Source: Struthio camelus (taxonomy: Eukaryota; Chordata; Aves; Struthioniformes; Struthionidae). Taken from it: a DNA stretch of 64,000 nucleotides. The translations under genes were made by a program, and so were the position numbers. Shown here piece by piece: positions 51,944 to 63,604 of this stretch; position 1 is the stretch's first letter, and each line of letters begins with the position of its first letter. Below the pieces are notes generated by a model that had not been told where the DNA came from, ran no database searches, and worked only from the letters and a program-made list of their open reading frames with translations. The stretch lies in contig NC_090943.1 in assembly GCF_040807025.1 (NCBI RefSeq), positions 134,813,450 to 134,877,449 of the forward strand, written 5' to 3'.

Positions 51944-51951
51944 GCCTTTAC

Positions 51952-52195
51952 CTGTGGATCTTTGAAATACATTTCATACAGTTGAATGGTCCGTCGGCTT
52001 GCTTGGCTCCCATGATACACAACCACATTCAACTCTGTCCAGGTGCGGAACTCCCTTTCCCAGTTGGGAATTGTGGACAATGGTGCAATAACCAAGAAAG
52101 GACCATGGATTCCTTTCAAATATATCTCATAGAGAAACGTAATGGACTGGATAGTCTTTCCCAACCCCATTTCATCTGCTAAAATGCAGTTTCGT
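51952..52195 (-). CDS. CHD7: CHD7 exon 12: ATPase motifs I and Ia
   Basis: It encodes 81 residues after completing a Thr codon. [20 protein letters not shown] holds the Walker A / motif I lysine (GLGKT at 52153-52167). [16 protein letters not shown] is motif Ia. The exon ends YEMYFKDPQ with donor CAG|GTAAAG. This lobe binds and hydrolyses ATP to drive DNA translocation along the nucleosome. The key lysine and flanking residues are intact. A TTTA tetranucleotide repeat starts about ten bases into the following intron. Confidence 0.97.
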
Positions 52196-52532
52196 CTGAA
52201 AACAATAATGAAAACAGTCTTACATGATTTATTCCTAGCATACAATACATAGAGTAAAAGTACATTAGAAGGTGAACTGAGTAAACCAGAATTTTCTAGA
52301 ACAATAAGTTGATATCCTAAAGAGACCTTAATGTTTTGATATTTTAAATAAATGTTATGATTTGTGATGCAACGAACATAGATATATCTACTTTATGCAC
52401 GTCTCTCAAGGTCACAAGATGAGGGAAAACAGTAGGGGTATACACGAAAAAATATACACACAAAAGCACTTGTCACATATTTACATTTTATGTAACAATG
52501 TTACGCGCCAAAAATTAGTTTGTAAACTCCTG

Positions 52533-52560
52533 CCGGGGGGGGGGGAGGGGGAGAGGAGGG
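52533..52560 (+). repeat. G-rich tract in intron 11
   Basis: Eleven consecutive G, then shorter G blocks separated by A, on the plus strand. The CHD7 transcript therefore carries a poly(C) tract. This could form a G-quadruplex on the DNA plus strand; that is inference from sequence only. Confidence 0.85.
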
Positions 52561-52678
52561 GTATTTAAATAATTCTACAGTCTCACTTTAAAAGACCACT
52601 TTTAAAAGGTTAACATCGTATACAAACTATAAAAGCTTTTCCAAAGCAAGATTCAGCAGTAAGCAGTATTTTACGTAC

Positions 52679-52800
52679 GTGTTGTACCAATTGAAAAGAA
52701 GCCAGTTTACTCCCTCCAACTGGTATTCCCTGAGTTTGTTATTGTTTTTATACTCCCTGGAACTCTCTGATTTCTTCCACTCATCGGCAGGAGGTCGCTC
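52679..52800 (-). CDS. CHD7: CHD7 exon 11: entry to the SNF2 ATPase
   Basis: It encodes [18 protein letters not shown] then [19 protein letters not shown]. The [12 protein letters not shown] block is the conserved motif that opens the SNF2 ATPase N lobe. The donor is AC|GTACGT, splitting a Thr codon. The following 483-bp intron carries a G-rich tract about 130 bp from this donor. Confidence 0.96.
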
Positions 52801-52896
52801 CTGTTTCAAATACAGCAAATCCCATTAGTGGTTTCTGAAAGACCACATCACTTTACTATTTTCAAATAAAATCCCCTATATGGAGCCAATTCTTAC

Positions 52897-53034
52897 CACA
52901 CGCTCCATTTCTGGCTCCCTAGACATCAGTTTCTCAAATTCTTCGATCTTAGCTTGGTCGATGTCTTGCTTTAGCTCCCAAGTGCTGTCTTCATAAGGAA
53001 GCGAACACCACTTCACCAGATAATGAGTTACAGG
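52897..53034 (-). CDS. CHD7: CHD7 exon 10: chromodomain 2
   Basis: It encodes 46 residues. [20 protein letters not shown] is the chromodomain 2 core with the VKW and DSTWE motifs; the rest ([17 protein letters not shown]) is the helical linker to the ATPase. The acceptor AACAAAG has a weak pyrimidine tract. The donor is GTG|GTAAGA. Both ends are phase 0. The intron that follows is only 96 bp. Confidence 0.96.
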
Positions 53035-53963
53035 CTTTGTTAAGATAAAAATAAAATTAGATTACAATTTAAAACAATAAACGTGCAATCATTTTTACAG
53101 GAGATCTGCAGGCTAGATACAATTTAAAATGTATTAATAGACGTAAATGTCTGCAGTCAGCCAGGAGGATAAGCAAACAGCAGACTGACATCTTGACAAC
53201 ACAATGAAATAAGATTAGAACACAGGTTCACCAACAAGACGAGCACAAAGCTACATTTGAAATCACTAAGAGAAAACCAAAACTTTAGAACAAAACAGAA
53301 TTTGTTCACCAACTGCAAAAAGTTTCTCTGCTTTACTAAGTATTTAAATAGTCAGCTGTTTTCTTCCTGTTAATGTCATCAGAAACTTCCCAACAGGCAA
53401 CCTAAACACCATCGTTCGCAGGCAGAGTGACCTAGAAACATTGATATTGCCAATAAAGCTTTCTATTCTCCCAAGATCACAAAGGAGTCCCCTAGAAGAC
53501 AAAGTGATCTTGTTCTAAAGAACACGTCATAAAAATCAAGGAACAGTCAATTTGCGACCTCTTCTGCAGGTCTATATAGATAGCATAAATAACAATGTCA
53601 TAATAGGCTAGACATTAACATACGTTTAAGCTAAGACTGCTGAAATTTTCCTTTAAATTCTCTACTACCTGCATGGACATTGTACCTCTGCAGCATTACG
53701 GAATATGTTAGATCTACACAGCAGGGTATTTTTGTTTAGTTTTTTAATAGAGGTTTTCATAGATGTTTTGTTTGGAGTTCTCACTTAAAATCCTTCACTC
53801 TAAGAAAACCGCTATACTAGTCAATGTTTCCTCACGTGATTTCCTGTTTTACACACACACAGACTAGTAGCTTCAAAAACGTTTTAATATATTCACATTC
53901 GTAAATAATCAGTTCTAAATACAACGTCTATATGACTACAAGTGCACTGAAATTTCTCTTTAC
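53035..53963 (-). other. CHD7: CHD7 intron 9
   Basis: Intron of 929 bp, AT-rich, with no repeat, exon or RNA gene that I can recognise. Confidence 0.8.
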
Positions 53964-54047
53964 CTCTCCATTATCATCTGTGCTACGTGAAAAATCCATG
54001 ATTCGATCAACTTCCACGTAATCTGGATTAAAAAGCTCATCGTCAAT
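53964..54047 (-). CDS. CHD7: CHD7 exon 9: start of chromodomain 2
   Basis: It encodes 28 residues beginning [19 protein letters not shown]. The [10 protein letters not shown] strand opens chromodomain 2. The acceptor is CTTCAACAG and the donor GAG|GTAAAG; both ends are phase 0. It follows exon 8 as FLSE|IDDEL, as expected for CHD7. Confidence 0.96.
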
Positions 54048-56107
54048 CTGTTGAAGGACAGAAGTAAAAATATAAAAGCTATCTTTATCAGCCCTTCCAG
54101 GGAGGAAAACTATTATGTATTTCACCAGGCAATAATATTTTGGGTCACGGTGACATAAAATTTATATTTGGCAAACTTCAACATGTTAATTGAAATGCTA
54201 CAATTCAGCAAGATCATTCCCCGTGAGGGAATCAGACTTCTCAGACTTTGTTAACTGGGCCTCTTAATTACTGTGTGAAACCTTTTACTGTGAGAGAATG
54301 TTTAAGAATATTTTAAATGAAGTGTGAAATTACAATTCACTAATGAGCAATCGAAAGGCTTATGGCATGCAATGCATTTAGCATTCTTGAAAACTACAGC
54401 TTGCAATAAAGAAATTAGAGCCCTGTGCACTAAGTGCCTTTAGATTATTTTAACTACAGGAATTGTCTAATTGCTTTACAAGCAAGATTCAGAGATTATT
54501 ACTCCAGAAACAGAAGAAACTGCACATGTATATACAGCTTCTCCAAAATTCACAATTTGTTATCAACTTTCTTACCCCTTCAACAAGTTATGCGATTCAC
54601 TTGTATACAAAAGTGTCGCATTTGATTTTATACCTTTTAAAAACCACTCCAGTAGAAGAGGTAGACAAAAGGAGTGAGAACTAGGTATGTTATGACAGCT
54701 TCTTCTTAAACAAGAACTCCAAGTTCTTACGACAGATTATGATCCACTTGGAAATAGATTTAAAAAAAATGTAATTCCTGGCTTGTTCCCTTAGCACAGA
54801 TGTTAAATTTTACATTAAAAACAGCTTAATGGCATGACAGACTGTATTGATCGTTCTTCTAAATTTCCATTTGTTTATTAACTCCTTTAAAAAAATGAAA
54901 ATACCAGAAGTCTTGAAAAGTTAATTTAACTTAGCTCCTTAGGCATTAGAATTATGAGAGGCAGTTAATTCTTTACAGCTGCCACTTCATTTTCTAATAA
55001 TCTCAAAAACATCTTTGGATGTTTTGACTTAAGTGTTCACAGAGATACTCCTTACGCCTTTCTATACTCTCTCCTAAAAGTATAGCATATCAACTCCTCC
55101 GCCTCTGAATTCTCATAAACTTTATCCAACTATATCAAGCTGATGCAATTAATCAGTAGCCCAGGGTGACTTTACAGAAGTTTTCAATTTCCTACCAGGT
55201 TTTGCTTATCTTGAATTATAAACAATAACGATAGGTAAATATGTAAATAAATAAATAAGTAAATAAATAAATAAATAAATAAATAGAGAGATTAACACAA
55301 AAGCATGTGTTTTCTCAGAGGACAGCATTTTGCTGAAAGGTGAACTTTCAGAGACACAAATTAGCAGATCTGGTCTTATTACTGATAGGACTCCTGTCAC
55401 ACTGCTGCTTATGGCTCCAAGTGAAATTAGATAGATGATCAAAAGCTTAGAATCCCTAGTAGGCAGCAGTCCGTAACACAAAAATGTGGTATGTTTTTCT
55501 GGCATAATCAGCTCCTGAAAAGACAGAGCAGGTACTGATTCAGCAAGAATCACTCTCAGTCTTAGGTATGCGTATCTTTTCACGTCATTGCTCATAGTTA
55601 AGAAAGAATTCTAGGTCAACCTACTGGTATTCCCAATTCTGACAGGTTGCTCAAGTTTTTTTTAAAAGTATGCCACAAGCGAATTTGTCTAGCCTCTACA
55701 CACGTGTATTTTCTTATGTTCTACAGAACTTCAGCTAGCGCCTCATATGGTTTGCTTAAAGAGAATCACTACGCTGTTTCCACACTAAACTGCAAGGGCA
55801 AAGACCTAAGCAAGTAAACAACAGAAAGACAAAGCAACTTCCTGTTTACAAACGTGAACAACTAGCCATTTACTTTACGAAACAAAGCTATAGTAAAAAT
55901 TATAAAGTTAGGAAGAATCGCCTGAGTTCCATAAACTTGCAGGAATTGGAATCAAGTCTGGTTATACTTCACACCAGAATAAACACCGCTGATATCTCGC
56001 CCTGTTATTCAAAATCTTCTGCCTGCATACAGAATAAGAATTCATAGGTATATTCCGTAAATATTTAACATTTAAACATTAAAAAAAAAGTTTTAAAAAA
56101 GTTGTAC
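54048..56107 (-). other. CHD7: CHD7 intron 8
   Basis: AT-rich intron of 2060 bp. It holds a long (AAAT)n tetranucleotide array at about 55.24-55.28 kb. An open frame of about 130 codons overlaps this array but is not conserved-looking and is rejected as coding. Confidence 0.75.
55237..55285. repeat. (AAAT)n tetranucleotide array
   Basis: About eleven AAAT-type units with one or two GTAA interruptions. It is a simple repeat in intron 8, probably length-variable between individuals. Confidence 0.9.
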
Positions 56108-56222
56108 TTCTGAAAGGAATTTGTTCTGGCCCTGCTTTGCCTTAAATCGCTTAATCTTCTGCTGAATTCTCTTGTCTTTGTCCAATTCTTCCACAGATGC
56201 CCACTGACAGTGAAGGTAAGAA
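56108..56222 (-). CDS. CHD7: CHD7 exon 8: chromodomain 1 C-terminal part
   Basis: It encodes the end of chromodomain 1, (F)[18 protein letters not shown], then the linker [19 protein letters not shown]. The tryptophan of CQW is the usual cage residue. The acceptor is GTCTTCTAG. The donor is GAA|GTACAA, one of the weakest of the gene, with no G at +5. The start completes a TTT codon; the end is phase 0. Confidence 0.95.
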
Positions 56223-57718
56223 CTAGAAGACGAAATAAAGAAAATATTACTCAAAACTGTCCCTCCTTTGCATATGCCTATGCATCCTATTAGTACAGTT
56301 AAATCTTTTAAGCACATTGTAGCGTCATGCTTGGGAAACTGGACACTATCTTCTTCATTATACAAGTTATTAATATGTCACCTTTACTGGAAGTAATTAC
56401 ACTTATTAATACACATATTAATGAAGAAATTCATCAGTATATAAAAAATAACTCCCACCCAAATAGAAACTCATACACTTACTCCATGCATTTAGTGTGC
56501 GGCACAGATTAACAATGATTTTTGCTGGGCATATTCAAAATATACATTATTAGTACAAGACGTACTCCCCAAGTGTTACTATTTAACATTATAGTCCAGC
56601 AAAGAGTAGGGTTTTAAAAGTTAATAAAAGTATGTAAATGCTAAAGTATGTCAAATACCATCACACTATACACTATATTTTTTGAGAATCGTCCTATAAT
56701 TAGAAATCCTATGCAAGTCACTTAACATTTTAACATTGATAGAAAGAAAAGAAAAACCCTCATAACTGCACTTCTATAATATATCATCTTTAAGAACACA
56801 CTAAGCCTCAGATAAGAATCAGCATCTCTGCCAAAATGCCTAGTCCCACTTTATAAATTTAAAGTCTGTCATAAAGTTTTACTGCTAAGAAGTAAGACAC
56901 AAAGAGTTAATATAAAATTACATGTCAATGTAATAAAACTAGACAAACCACAATTAAGCTATTAAATATCACACAATAACTGATATAGTAGAAAGGGTAA
57001 AAACCTGGCAGTATATTTAAAATGAAGTCAACTATTTGCAGCTAACTGCAAGAAACTCACTTCAAGTGAATTTCCGTTCCTCATATGGAAGTTTTCAAAA
57101 TTAAACAGGATTTTCTATTTCTCTAGAAGAACAACACGCTTTATCCAGCAGTTAAGTATTTTATGTTAAATACTGATTGCATTGCAGTTCCAGAGCCCAG
57201 AAGTGAAACAACCTGCTGCTCACACCCCTACTATATCCCTCTTTTGGAGTGGCAGCTATCTGTTGGAATACTGGAAACCATCTCGTTTCTTATCTTAATA
57301 AAACATTTTCCTGAACACAAATCTTGTTTTTGAGACAACATTAACGTTTGTTTTTGATTAGTTTGCAGACGCATTAAGAGATTAAAGCTCTATGGTTGCA
57401 GTTAGATCTATACAACTACATAGATACGTGCTCATGAGCCAGTATGCATAATTAGAGCCTTAAATTAAAATTTAATAGCAGAGCAATTTTACCTCTAGAT
57501 TTCATTTTGGAAACAATACAGATGAGAGACACTACCAGACCTAATACCACCAATTCAAGATATTTCCCTGTTATTTATTTACCGCTATCTTGGACTAAAT
57601 ATTAGTAGTTTTAAAAGTGGGGTAGTAACAGTTACATCATTTACAAATCTAGTTTTCAACAACTATTTGGAATTTGCATAAACTGAATGAAAATAATCAA
57701 ACCCATAATTTTACTTAC
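56223..57718 (-). other. CHD7: CHD7 intron 7
   Basis: AT-rich intron of 1496 bp. I see no repeats longer than short homopolymers and no coding or RNA-gene signals. Confidence 0.8.
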
Positions 57719-57774
57719 AAGTTTTTGTACTTTACATAGAATTCTTCTACTTCTACCTCCTCTCCGTTCTCCAT
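57719..57774 (-). CDS. CHD7: CHD7 exon 7: chromodomain 1, central part
   Basis: Short exon of 56 nt encoding MENGEEVEVEEFYVKYKN and two bases of a Phe codon. The EEFYVKYKNF motif is the chromodomain 1 core that supplies aromatic residues for histone-tail binding. The acceptor is CTTATAG, the donor TT|GTAAGT. The ATG at its start is internal: the exon joins exon 6 in frame (KKK|MENG), so it is not an initiation codon. The residues MENGEEV differ from the mammalian form, a small lineage difference. Confidence 0.95.
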
Positions 57775-60700
57775 CTATAAGAAAAGAATTGTTGAAATGC
57801 GAGTTCAACCACTAAATATCCCATGGAGTGAATGATTAAAACTACCTGAAATGCAGAATACGGTCTCCACGTAGCACTAAAGAATAGAGAACAGCAGAGA
57901 TACGTGGAGGGGTAGGAAAGAGTGTGGGGGGGGAGGACATGGGTAAGGAGTTTCCTCCAGCAGCTTACCCACGTACACACTGCACTGCTTACTACAACTT
58001 CCAAGACATGAATCATTTGAACTCCTCCCTAACCACATGCAGCTTCATTCACAACCTCACCCCAAATCTGGCTTTCTGCCAAACCCACAGTGTTAAGTAG
58101 AAGCCAAGTGTACCATTTTCTCAGGCAGCAGCCAATTAGCAACTGCACTCCTGAATGCCATATGTATTATTTTTGGCTGGCTCATGGCAACTTTACATTG
58201 TGGGTTTTGTAATGTTTTAAAAAAAAGTTTTAAAGGGGGTTTATTCCTCCATATAGTTAATAACTCCAAACAAGAATCCATATAAAACTAAACCTTATAC
58301 CTCTGCTACAATTTTAGTGCATCAGTGTTCATGGCTTTAGTTTTACTCAACGGTGCAATTAAACTCGCTCAGGCAAGATGTCTCACACACAGAGCAGCCA
58401 AATTAAATTAACACCCAAAAACTACATTTAAAGCAAGGTTAAAGTTGTGATATAAACCAGCAAAACCAAGGGCATTCAACGCTAAGGGGCGAGACTACCC
58501 TTAACTCATCCCTAGTGCCAAAGTATTGCATAACATATGGCATGTAATTCAACAAAGCATTACTCCTGAACCTGGCTACAGGACAAATTAAGGACAGTGC
58601 ACCAGCCACACATTTTGAATTCAGTTTATGTCACAACATTAACGGTTTGTGTTTACTAATGAACTTTGGAACAATTTTAAATAGAATTTTCCATTATACA
58701 TACTCCATCAGAGACAGCAACACCTGTAAATAATAATAATAATAATAATAATAAAACCTCTATGCAGCACTAAACAGACAAAACTGATGACCCCGTATAA
58801 GTCAGTCTCCCCCATAAAACATGAATAGAAAAAGAAAAACTACACTGAAGCTGGAAGATGCAATCTCATCTTTCCAATTCTCTCTCAAAAGAAGTTGCTG
58901 GCTAGACATTACTTCCACGCATGTGCAAATGAAGAGCGACAACAGTAGCTACATTAAACTCTGCATTAAATTCTGTTCTAGCACAGATAAGAAAAAAATT
59001 AATGTATTCCTGATCTCTGATTTATATAGTATTCCTTCTCTTCCAGACTTAGCAAAGGATTTTGGCATTTATATCATTCTAGTACATTTTGCCAGCACTC
59101 CCTTGAGGAGACAGGAGCAACACCAGCTTCCACCTAGGTCTCCCTGGAGAAACAGAAGACAAAAAACTATTCTCAGTTCTTCTTCCGGATCTCCTTGAAC
59201 CCTGTATCAACCTCTAGCCCTAAACACAGGGAGAAGGTTTCCCAGTCATTTTATAAAGACACTGTCACAGGAAGGAATTTGAAGACCATCAAGTTTGTTT
59301 GTTTCTCAAAAAAGACGAGAGGGGCTATTTCTCAAGGGATAATCACAGAGGTAAGAATTGAAGGGAGGAAAAAAATATATATATAATCAAGATTCCACTA
59401 TCTGAATCTATTTATTACCCCCAGGCAAAAATCACTCTTTAAGAAGCCCTCCTTAATTTTAATATATTAACTTTTTACTCTCAAATACTATGGCCAAGTC
59501 TTTGATTAAATCAGAATCCTCTGAGATGCATTAATCTTACAGTGATGTGTTTATACCTCTTTATATAGCAGTTTGATATTAGCCAATTCAAGGCACTTGT
59601 GCAGCATTTCAGTCACATATACTTACTGTCAACTGTCAACTTAATAACAATAATTCACAATGTAAATCTTGATAAATCCTGTAACTCATACAAGTACCAC
59701 TGTATTGTCTGATAAATAATAACTAGTTTATGTTTTTAAATGTTCTACAAGGGTGCTTCCAAGGTTCACTTAAATAGAAAGTATTTCAGAAAAAAAATCT
59801 TTTTAAAAATGTTACTTTGGCATTCACGCTTACGGCAAACCAAAAGAAAAATTCAAATCAAATTACAACCATCTATACTCAAGTGGGGTTTACGAGTACA
59901 TCAGCCTAGCACAAATGCGAGAGAAAGTCTCGCATCAGTGATTTTACATCGCTGCCCAGCCCTCACACACACGTTAATATTGACCAAGTAGCAAGATGAA
60001 GCAGAACGTTCATACAAAACTCCTCCACAACTGATTAAAGACACCCTAAAACAGTGCATGTCAGATACGGCAACACAGGACCCTTCAAATGATCATTTCC
60101 CAGGTGTGACATAATTGACGGTTTGATCTGTAGTCTGCAGATAACGTGAGAGGTACACAATCCTTTCCTTCAAGGCGCGCACAGTCTTGCACTGCCAGAG
60201 AAAGTATACAGTGATATCTGCTGACACAGTTATTTAAGCAAGTCACTCAGCAGCAGAGATGTCTAACAGTTTCAAAAAAATAACTGAAGGATGAACTGCT
60301 AGAAATGTAGCAGATAGAGCACATTAATGACAGATGCAAAGCTATACGTACTAGAAACAACCACTTTAACTGATACGCAGCTCTAGATTTTAAACTGACC
60401 TGTTAATAGAAGAGATGCAGGCACTGTAAGCAGTTCAGTAAGACATAGTTCTTACCATGCATTAGAAGGCAAAAAGAGAAATTCAGATGTGCAATATGTA
60501 TGCACTACAAATAACATACCTTTCTGTAACACCTGCTATTATGCTGAATAGCATATTTAGCTCTAGTCATTCTTCTTTCAAGGTAGCAGAAATTCAAAGG
60601 AGGCTCAAGTTGGCCAAGAAAATAATCAAGAGAAATGGAAGATTTCCAGATACATAAACTGAAGACATTAGGACTGTGACAGCTTAGAAGAGGACATGAT

Positions 60701-62324
60701 ATATATATGTAAAACTTTCTGCAAGCGGGGAAGAGCATGTAACAGAATTTAAAAAATCAAAATTAATAATAATGATGGGGAAAGTATTTTTTATTCATAA
60801 CTGGTAACTCCAAAGCTAGACTAAGATTATTTTAGAGAAAGTCAGTATAATTTTATGATAAGAACATTGCTCCAAAAGTATACTTGTTATTTAATGTCCT
60901 TTACTTGAACATAACATCTTTGTTACACCCTAATTCACTGAAAGGTTTCCTAGTGAAGCCTTTCCTCATGTTTATTTTATGCACTGGCCCTGATCGCAGC
61001 AATTTTACTTTGATTAGTAATCTAACAACCAGGGTTTTGATGACGTTAGTAAGAGTGTAAAAGACCTTTAATAAAAGCACAGTTGGGTACTTCAGATGTT
61101 AAATATTAACATCCTGAAATCCATTTTGGGGGGATAGAGAGAAGGGCTGGGAAGAAGAGCAGGGAAGAGACACCCCTCAAACCTGTAAATGCAATCCATA
61201 AAAAACATTAAAGAGCGAGCTCAAAATAGAGCTTGCCTCCAGCAGAGCTTGCAATCAAAGACATGCAGGCAGCAGACCAACCACTTCCCACAAACTGCAG
61301 CAAAATACACACTCCCCATGAGTAACCACACCTTTGTTTGCAGGGGAGAGGAAGAAGAGAAGAAGAATTGGTGAAAAACAGCTTCTAATGTAAAGACATT
61401 CATGAAAAGACCACGTTCTCCTCTCCTGCCTACCACACTGTCAGGACAACTAATTACTGAGTTTACATTACATGAAGTTCATCTGCAATATAAGCCTGTG
61501 GCTTGAAATACAAAGTATAGTGCCCTAGACTTAAACAAAACAAGCCAACACACACACCTTAAGAGGTTTTGTGCTATGAAAGCTGCAGGACCAGGTCAAA
61601 TTCAATCAAAGTCAGTCATGACACTGCATGAATTTTGGCTTACAAAGCTCTCAATGAGGTTACCACAACAGTAATAGAATTAAAAAAAACCCAAAAAGCT
61701 ACATATAACATAACCAAAATAATCCACAAAGGCAACTCTCCTGCCTCCAGTCTGAAAATTAACACTTCCGGGAAAAGAAGAAATCTTTCTAGTTAACAAA
61801 GATAAACCCTAGTATCACCTCTAGATTAATTAGATGAAGGGTTTTTTTTTTTTTTTTTAATCCAACTGCAGGATAAAGCAGACAATTAGCTACAGAGAGG
61901 AACCTATAATGTACAATAATGCCCTTTCTGGAACAAGCTCTTTTCTAACTCCTACTCAAAGACTAATAAGCTTGGGAGCGTAAAGATTAACGAAGTTCTG
62001 CAGCAGTTTAGAAGAGTCTTCCAGCAAAATAAAAACCTAATTCGCAAGCCAGGCAGAATTAGAAAGAGGATAACACTAACCAAAAATCTAAATTCTCATC
62101 TGAAGAGACACAAGGAAAGACTAGAAGACTAAACAAGCAATCAGTTTTGTTCATGCCTATCCAAAAGCATGCTAAATACTACGTAAAGACATCTTCAGGG
62201 AACTTCCTCCATCCACTAAAACAATTTTTCAATTAAGAATATCCAAGATATTCTGAGACTTTAGTAAGCGGTTTAGCAGACTCGTACTTCGCTCTTTAAA
62301 AGATACAGGAGGTTGCGTTTTTAC
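57775..62324 (-). other. CHD7: CHD7 intron 6
   Basis: Large intron of 4550 bp. It contains an (AAT)n microsatellite near 58.73 kb, a G run near 57.93 kb, a poly(T) tract near 61.84 kb and otherwise AT-rich unique-looking sequence. Open frames here lack homology and splice logic. I see no coding exon or recognisable transposon. Confidence 0.75.
58727..58753. repeat. (AAT)n microsatellite
   Basis: About eight tandem AAT units run together inside intron 6. It is a simple sequence repeat and is likely to be length-polymorphic. Confidence 0.9.
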
Positions 62325-62390
62325 CTTTTTCTTGACTGACCGGCTACTCATAATTTTCTCCACAACAGGACCTTCAGCATCAGCAGATTC
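62325..62390 (-). CDS. CHD7: CHD7 exon 6: start of chromodomain 1
   Basis: It encodes 22 residues, ESADAEGPVVEKIMSSRSVK plus two lysines. The VEKIMSSR segment is the first strand of chromodomain 1 in CHD6-9 proteins. The acceptor is TGATGTAG and the donor is AAG|GTAAAA; both ends are phase 0. The tandem chromodomains recognise methylated histone H3 tails and gate the ATPase (family knowledge). Confidence 0.95.
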
Positions 62391-63466
62391 CTACATCATA
62401 AATATCATACAAGAGTTATGGGCATGAATATACTACTTTTGTTTCTTATAGACTTCCCACATTAGAGAAACACTGAATAATTTTTTTTTGCAGCAAGAGT
62501 TTAATGCACAGGAGGATTTTTTCCTCTTAGCACGAGAGCTCAGCAGATTCAAATGCATTTAATATCATTATAAAGGACTGAACAATACTTGTTTAAAACC
62601 ATTTTGAAGAGCTAAGTGAACTCCTGCTTTCCCTCAAAGGCTAACACACACATATATAGATATAATCATGTGGTCAGTTATATCTCTCCTAAAATTAAAC
62701 ATGCTTTCATCACCCAAATACACCATTCTAAATAACAGATGACATTTAGGAATTCCAGTTGGAGTTCCTAAATCACATCAAAATCACGTGCGGTCCCCAC
62801 TATACTACAGTTGCAGGCAGACCTACCAAATTCCCCTTCTGATAATACACAATTAACAATGGAGATCACATACCGTATTTCTCAGGGCTTAACAAATTGC
62901 CAGATGAAATACCAAAGAACACGTCTATATTCTCCAATAGGTCATCAGTTAGTTAAGTGAAGTAGTTATTTGAAAAAAGCACTACAAAACAACGAGATTG
63001 CTACAACAGCCATTCCTTACGTTATTACCCCTCATTTTATTCAAACTATTTTATCCATCATTTACATTGCGCAGAGAATAAAGCGTACCCTGCTGGGTAC
63101 TACAAGGCAGTAATTTCATAAAGGGGTTCTTATGGTGCCTAGCAGCAGGGGATAAGCTTGAGTGGTTTATTAAAGTCACAGAAGCCAGACCACTGAATTT
63201 ACAGAAGTAAATTCAGACTCCTTGCAGTCCAGTTTAGGTTTCTTTTAGGTAGAGACCATTAATTTCAAAGCATTGTGTCAAATTACATATCGTCAGCTTG
63301 TAAACAAAATCATGAATGAATATATTATTTAAGAAGCTAAAAAGCTAATTTCTTTTGGCACATTGTGCCAAGTGTGGATGAATATCATTCAGGAAAAGAA
63401 AAGAACTCATATTTGAGCTCTGAATGCCATAGTTACAACGCATTCAGATCTGGGATACCAACTGAC
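62391..63466 (-). other. CHD7: CHD7 intron 5
   Basis: AT-rich intron of 1076 bp with no recognisable exon, transposon or RNA gene. Short TATA-like alternations occur near 62650. Nothing else stands out. Confidence 0.8.
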
Positions 63467-63604
63467 CTGTTGCTCTGACTGAGAAGTATTAGAAGGAGAG
63501 TCTCTTCCAGCAGCATCAGCATCATCGGCCTCCTCATCTGAAATCTTGAACTCCAGGTCTTCTGTATAACGCTTCCTCTTCACCTGCCTGCTAGAGCGAC
63601 GCTT
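63467..63604 (-). CDS. CHD7: CHD7 exon 5: basic/acidic linker before the chromodomains
   Basis: It encodes 46 residues starting [19 protein letters not shown], a basic nuclear-localisation-like cluster, followed by an acidic Asp/Ala/Glu stretch and a Ser/Gln-rich end (SQSEQQ). Splice sites are TTTTTAG before and CAG|GTCAGT after; both ends are phase 0. It is the first exon present in the window, so partial-protein residues 1-46. CHD7 identity is clear because this sequence is nearly invariant in vertebrate CHD7. It has no catalytic role and probably serves nuclear import or protein contacts (inference). Confidence 0.95.

Larger units (their letters stand above)
47703..51951 (-). other. CHD7: CHD7 intron 12
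   Basis: Intron of 4249 bp. It contains the TTTA repeat next to the donor, a degraded CR1-type LINE fragment at about 50.87-51.29 kb, poly(A/T) tracts at about 47.78 and 48.32 kb, and otherwise unique-looking sequence including a moderately GC-balanced part near 49.0-49.7 kb. I see no further exon. Confidence 0.75.

Noticed and set aside
55206..55595. Minus-strand open frame of 129 codons in intron 8
   Set aside because: Its C-terminal end is translated from the (AAAT)n array (repeating Leu-Ile-Tyr), and exons 8 and 9 join perfectly without it.
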